A stretch of 64,000 bases of DNA from positions 930,001 through 994,000 of the forward strand of contig OY987227.1 in the NCBI GenBank assembly GCA_963920705.1, in the 5' to 3' direction. The translations under genes were made by a program, and so were the position numbers. The notes beneath the pieces were generated by a model, which did not search any database, was not told the DNA's origin, and worked only from the letters and a program-made list of their open reading frames with translations. The stretch comes from Odiellus spinosus. Its lineage: Eukaryota > Arthropoda > Arachnida > Opiliones > Phalangiidae. Below, piece after piece: positions 63,619-64,000 of this stretch. The stretch's first letter is position 1; every line of letters starts with the position of its first letter.

Positions 63619-64000
63619 ATTGTAAAACTTTTCAATATAAAATAAGTCTTCAATTGAAAATAAGTCTTCAATTGAAAATAAGTCTTCAATTGAAAATAAG
63701 TCTTCAATTGAAAATAACTCTTCAATTGAAAATAACCCTTTAATTGAAAATAACTCTTCTATTGAAAATAACTCTTCAATTGAAAATAACTCTTCAATTG
63801 AAAATAACTCTTCAATTGAAAATAACTCTTCAATTGAAAATAACTCTTCAATTGAAAATAACTCTTCAATTGAAAATAACTCTTCAATTGAAAATAACTC
63901 TTCAATTTAAAATAACTCTTCAATTGAAGATAACTCTTCTATTGAAAATAACTATCCATTGAAAATAACTTTACCATTGCAAAACTTTTCAATATAAAAA
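63619..64000 (+). repeat. Cassette G-C, truncated by window end
   Basis: G at 63619 and C at 63976, 357 bp apart. The window ends inside the ATATAAAAAAG monomer after C, so C' would be expected near 64116 if the pattern holds. Confidence 0.88.

Larger units (their letters stand above)
1..64000 (+). repeat. 18-bp tandem satellite array filling the whole window
   Basis: The consensus monomer is ATTGAAAATAACTCTTCA, repeated head to tail about 3,560 times with no inversion and no unique insert. Composition is about 22% GC, with C exceeding G three to one on the plus strand throughout. Each canonical junction forms the 10-bp perfect palindrome TTCAATTGAA, which includes an MfeI site (CAATTG) every 18 bp. 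Most variation is single substitutions shared by many copies (for example CCCTTCA, AAGTCTTCA, AAATCTTCA, CTTGA, CTTCT endings), which means variants spread by amplification. Length variants of 16, 17 and 19 bp are rare and sit at fixed places. No transcription unit is recognisable. Such arrays are typical of eukaryotic heterochromatin; the species and chromosomal position cannot be told from sequence alone. Confidence 0.97.
60073..64000 (+). repeat. Region H: recombined D-type cassettes, cut by the window end
   Basis: G spacers at 60073, 61161 and 63619; doublets at 60394/60534, 61482/61622, 62428/62568 and 62870/63010, all 140 bp; M4 at 60729, 61871 and 63259. G to C is 321 bp twice (two monomers less than 357) and 357 bp at the end. 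Several expected G spacers are missing. C' leads straight into an M4 block at 60568, and CTTCT leads to CTTGA near 61800 and 63185. The last C spacer (63976) runs off the window. Confidence 0.88.

Noticed and set aside
1-64000. CRISPR array
   Set aside because: Repeats are directly abutting 18-mers with no unique spacers, no leader and no cas genes; the diverged 'spacers' align to the monomer itself.
1-64000. Telomeric repeat
   Set aside because: The 18-bp unit does not resemble G-rich telomere repeats (G is the rarest base on the plus strand; the complementary strand has only 3 G in 18), and HOR structure is against terminal repeat synthesis by telomerase.
1-64000. CENP-B box or known centromere motif
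   Set aside because: No GC-containing CENP-B-like motif is visible; centromere identity cannot be claimed from sequence.
1-64000. Phased A-tract curvature
   Set aside because: A-tracts recur every 18 bp, about 1.7 helical turns, so bends do not add in phase; a strong intrinsic curve is not expected.
1-64000. rRNA, tRNA, transposon or integrated virus
   Set aside because: No unique sequence island of any length exists between monomers; every base reads as consensus or diverged monomer.

Overview
This window is one uninterrupted satellite DNA array. From base 1 to base 64000 it consists of head-to-tail copies, all in one orientation, of an 18-bp monomer with consensus ATTGAAAATAACTCTTCA (about 22% GC; 8 A, 6 T, 3 C, 1 G), roughly 3,560 copies. 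I find no gene, RNA gene, transposon, CRISPR array or unique-sequence island. The long reading frames are by-products of a stop-poor repeat whose length is a multiple of three: four of six frames are open (LKITLQ and IENNSS on +, LKSYFQ and IEELFS on -). The canonical unit has no ATG on either strand, and 16-, 17- and 19-bp variant monomers break every frame. Tens of kilobases of simple satellite with higher-order structure point to a eukaryotic nuclear genome (heterochromatic, pericentromeric or subtelomeric), but nothing here identifies the species.

The interest lies in the higher-order repeat (HOR) structure. Against a canonical background, a few diverged monomers recur in fixed order and at exact distances. 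I name them: M3 (four-monomer block with GCCCTTTA, a 17-mer, and AAAAAAATTATTCA); G (16-mer ATTGTAAAACTTTTCA followed by ATATAAAATAAGTCTTCA), with subtype Ga preceded by AAAATTACC and Gb preceded by CTTTACC; C and C' (16-mer ATTGCAAAACTTTTCA, nearly always a doublet exactly 140 bp apart); and M4 (monomer ATTGAAAATGACTCTTAA, usually after a monomer ending TAT).

Layout: A, 1-7021, long canonical arrays with M3 blocks and four G spacers. B, 7022-24942, twelve HOR units each opening with a C-C' doublet and usually followed by Ga and Gb. 24943-26525, hybrid of B-type and C-type variants. C, 26526-41371, M4 family, with spacing at exact multiples of 18 bp except for dated single-base deletions. D, 41372-51842, cassettes G-C-C'-G alternating with M4 blocks. 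E, 51843-54066, return of region A-type sequence. F, 54067-60072, return of M4-type sequence including a third copy of a region C block. H, 60073-64000, D-type cassettes recombined with M4 blocks, running off the window end.

The pattern is that expected from unequal crossing-over, segmental duplication and gene conversion: spacers and their distances are inherited as blocks, while runs of canonical monomers between them change in whole 18-bp steps. The clearest case is a duplicated ~3.8-kb segment (about 12520-16279 and 16637-20432) carrying perfect arrays of 87 and 92 identical monomers. All coordinates and distances were measured by hand from the sequence.
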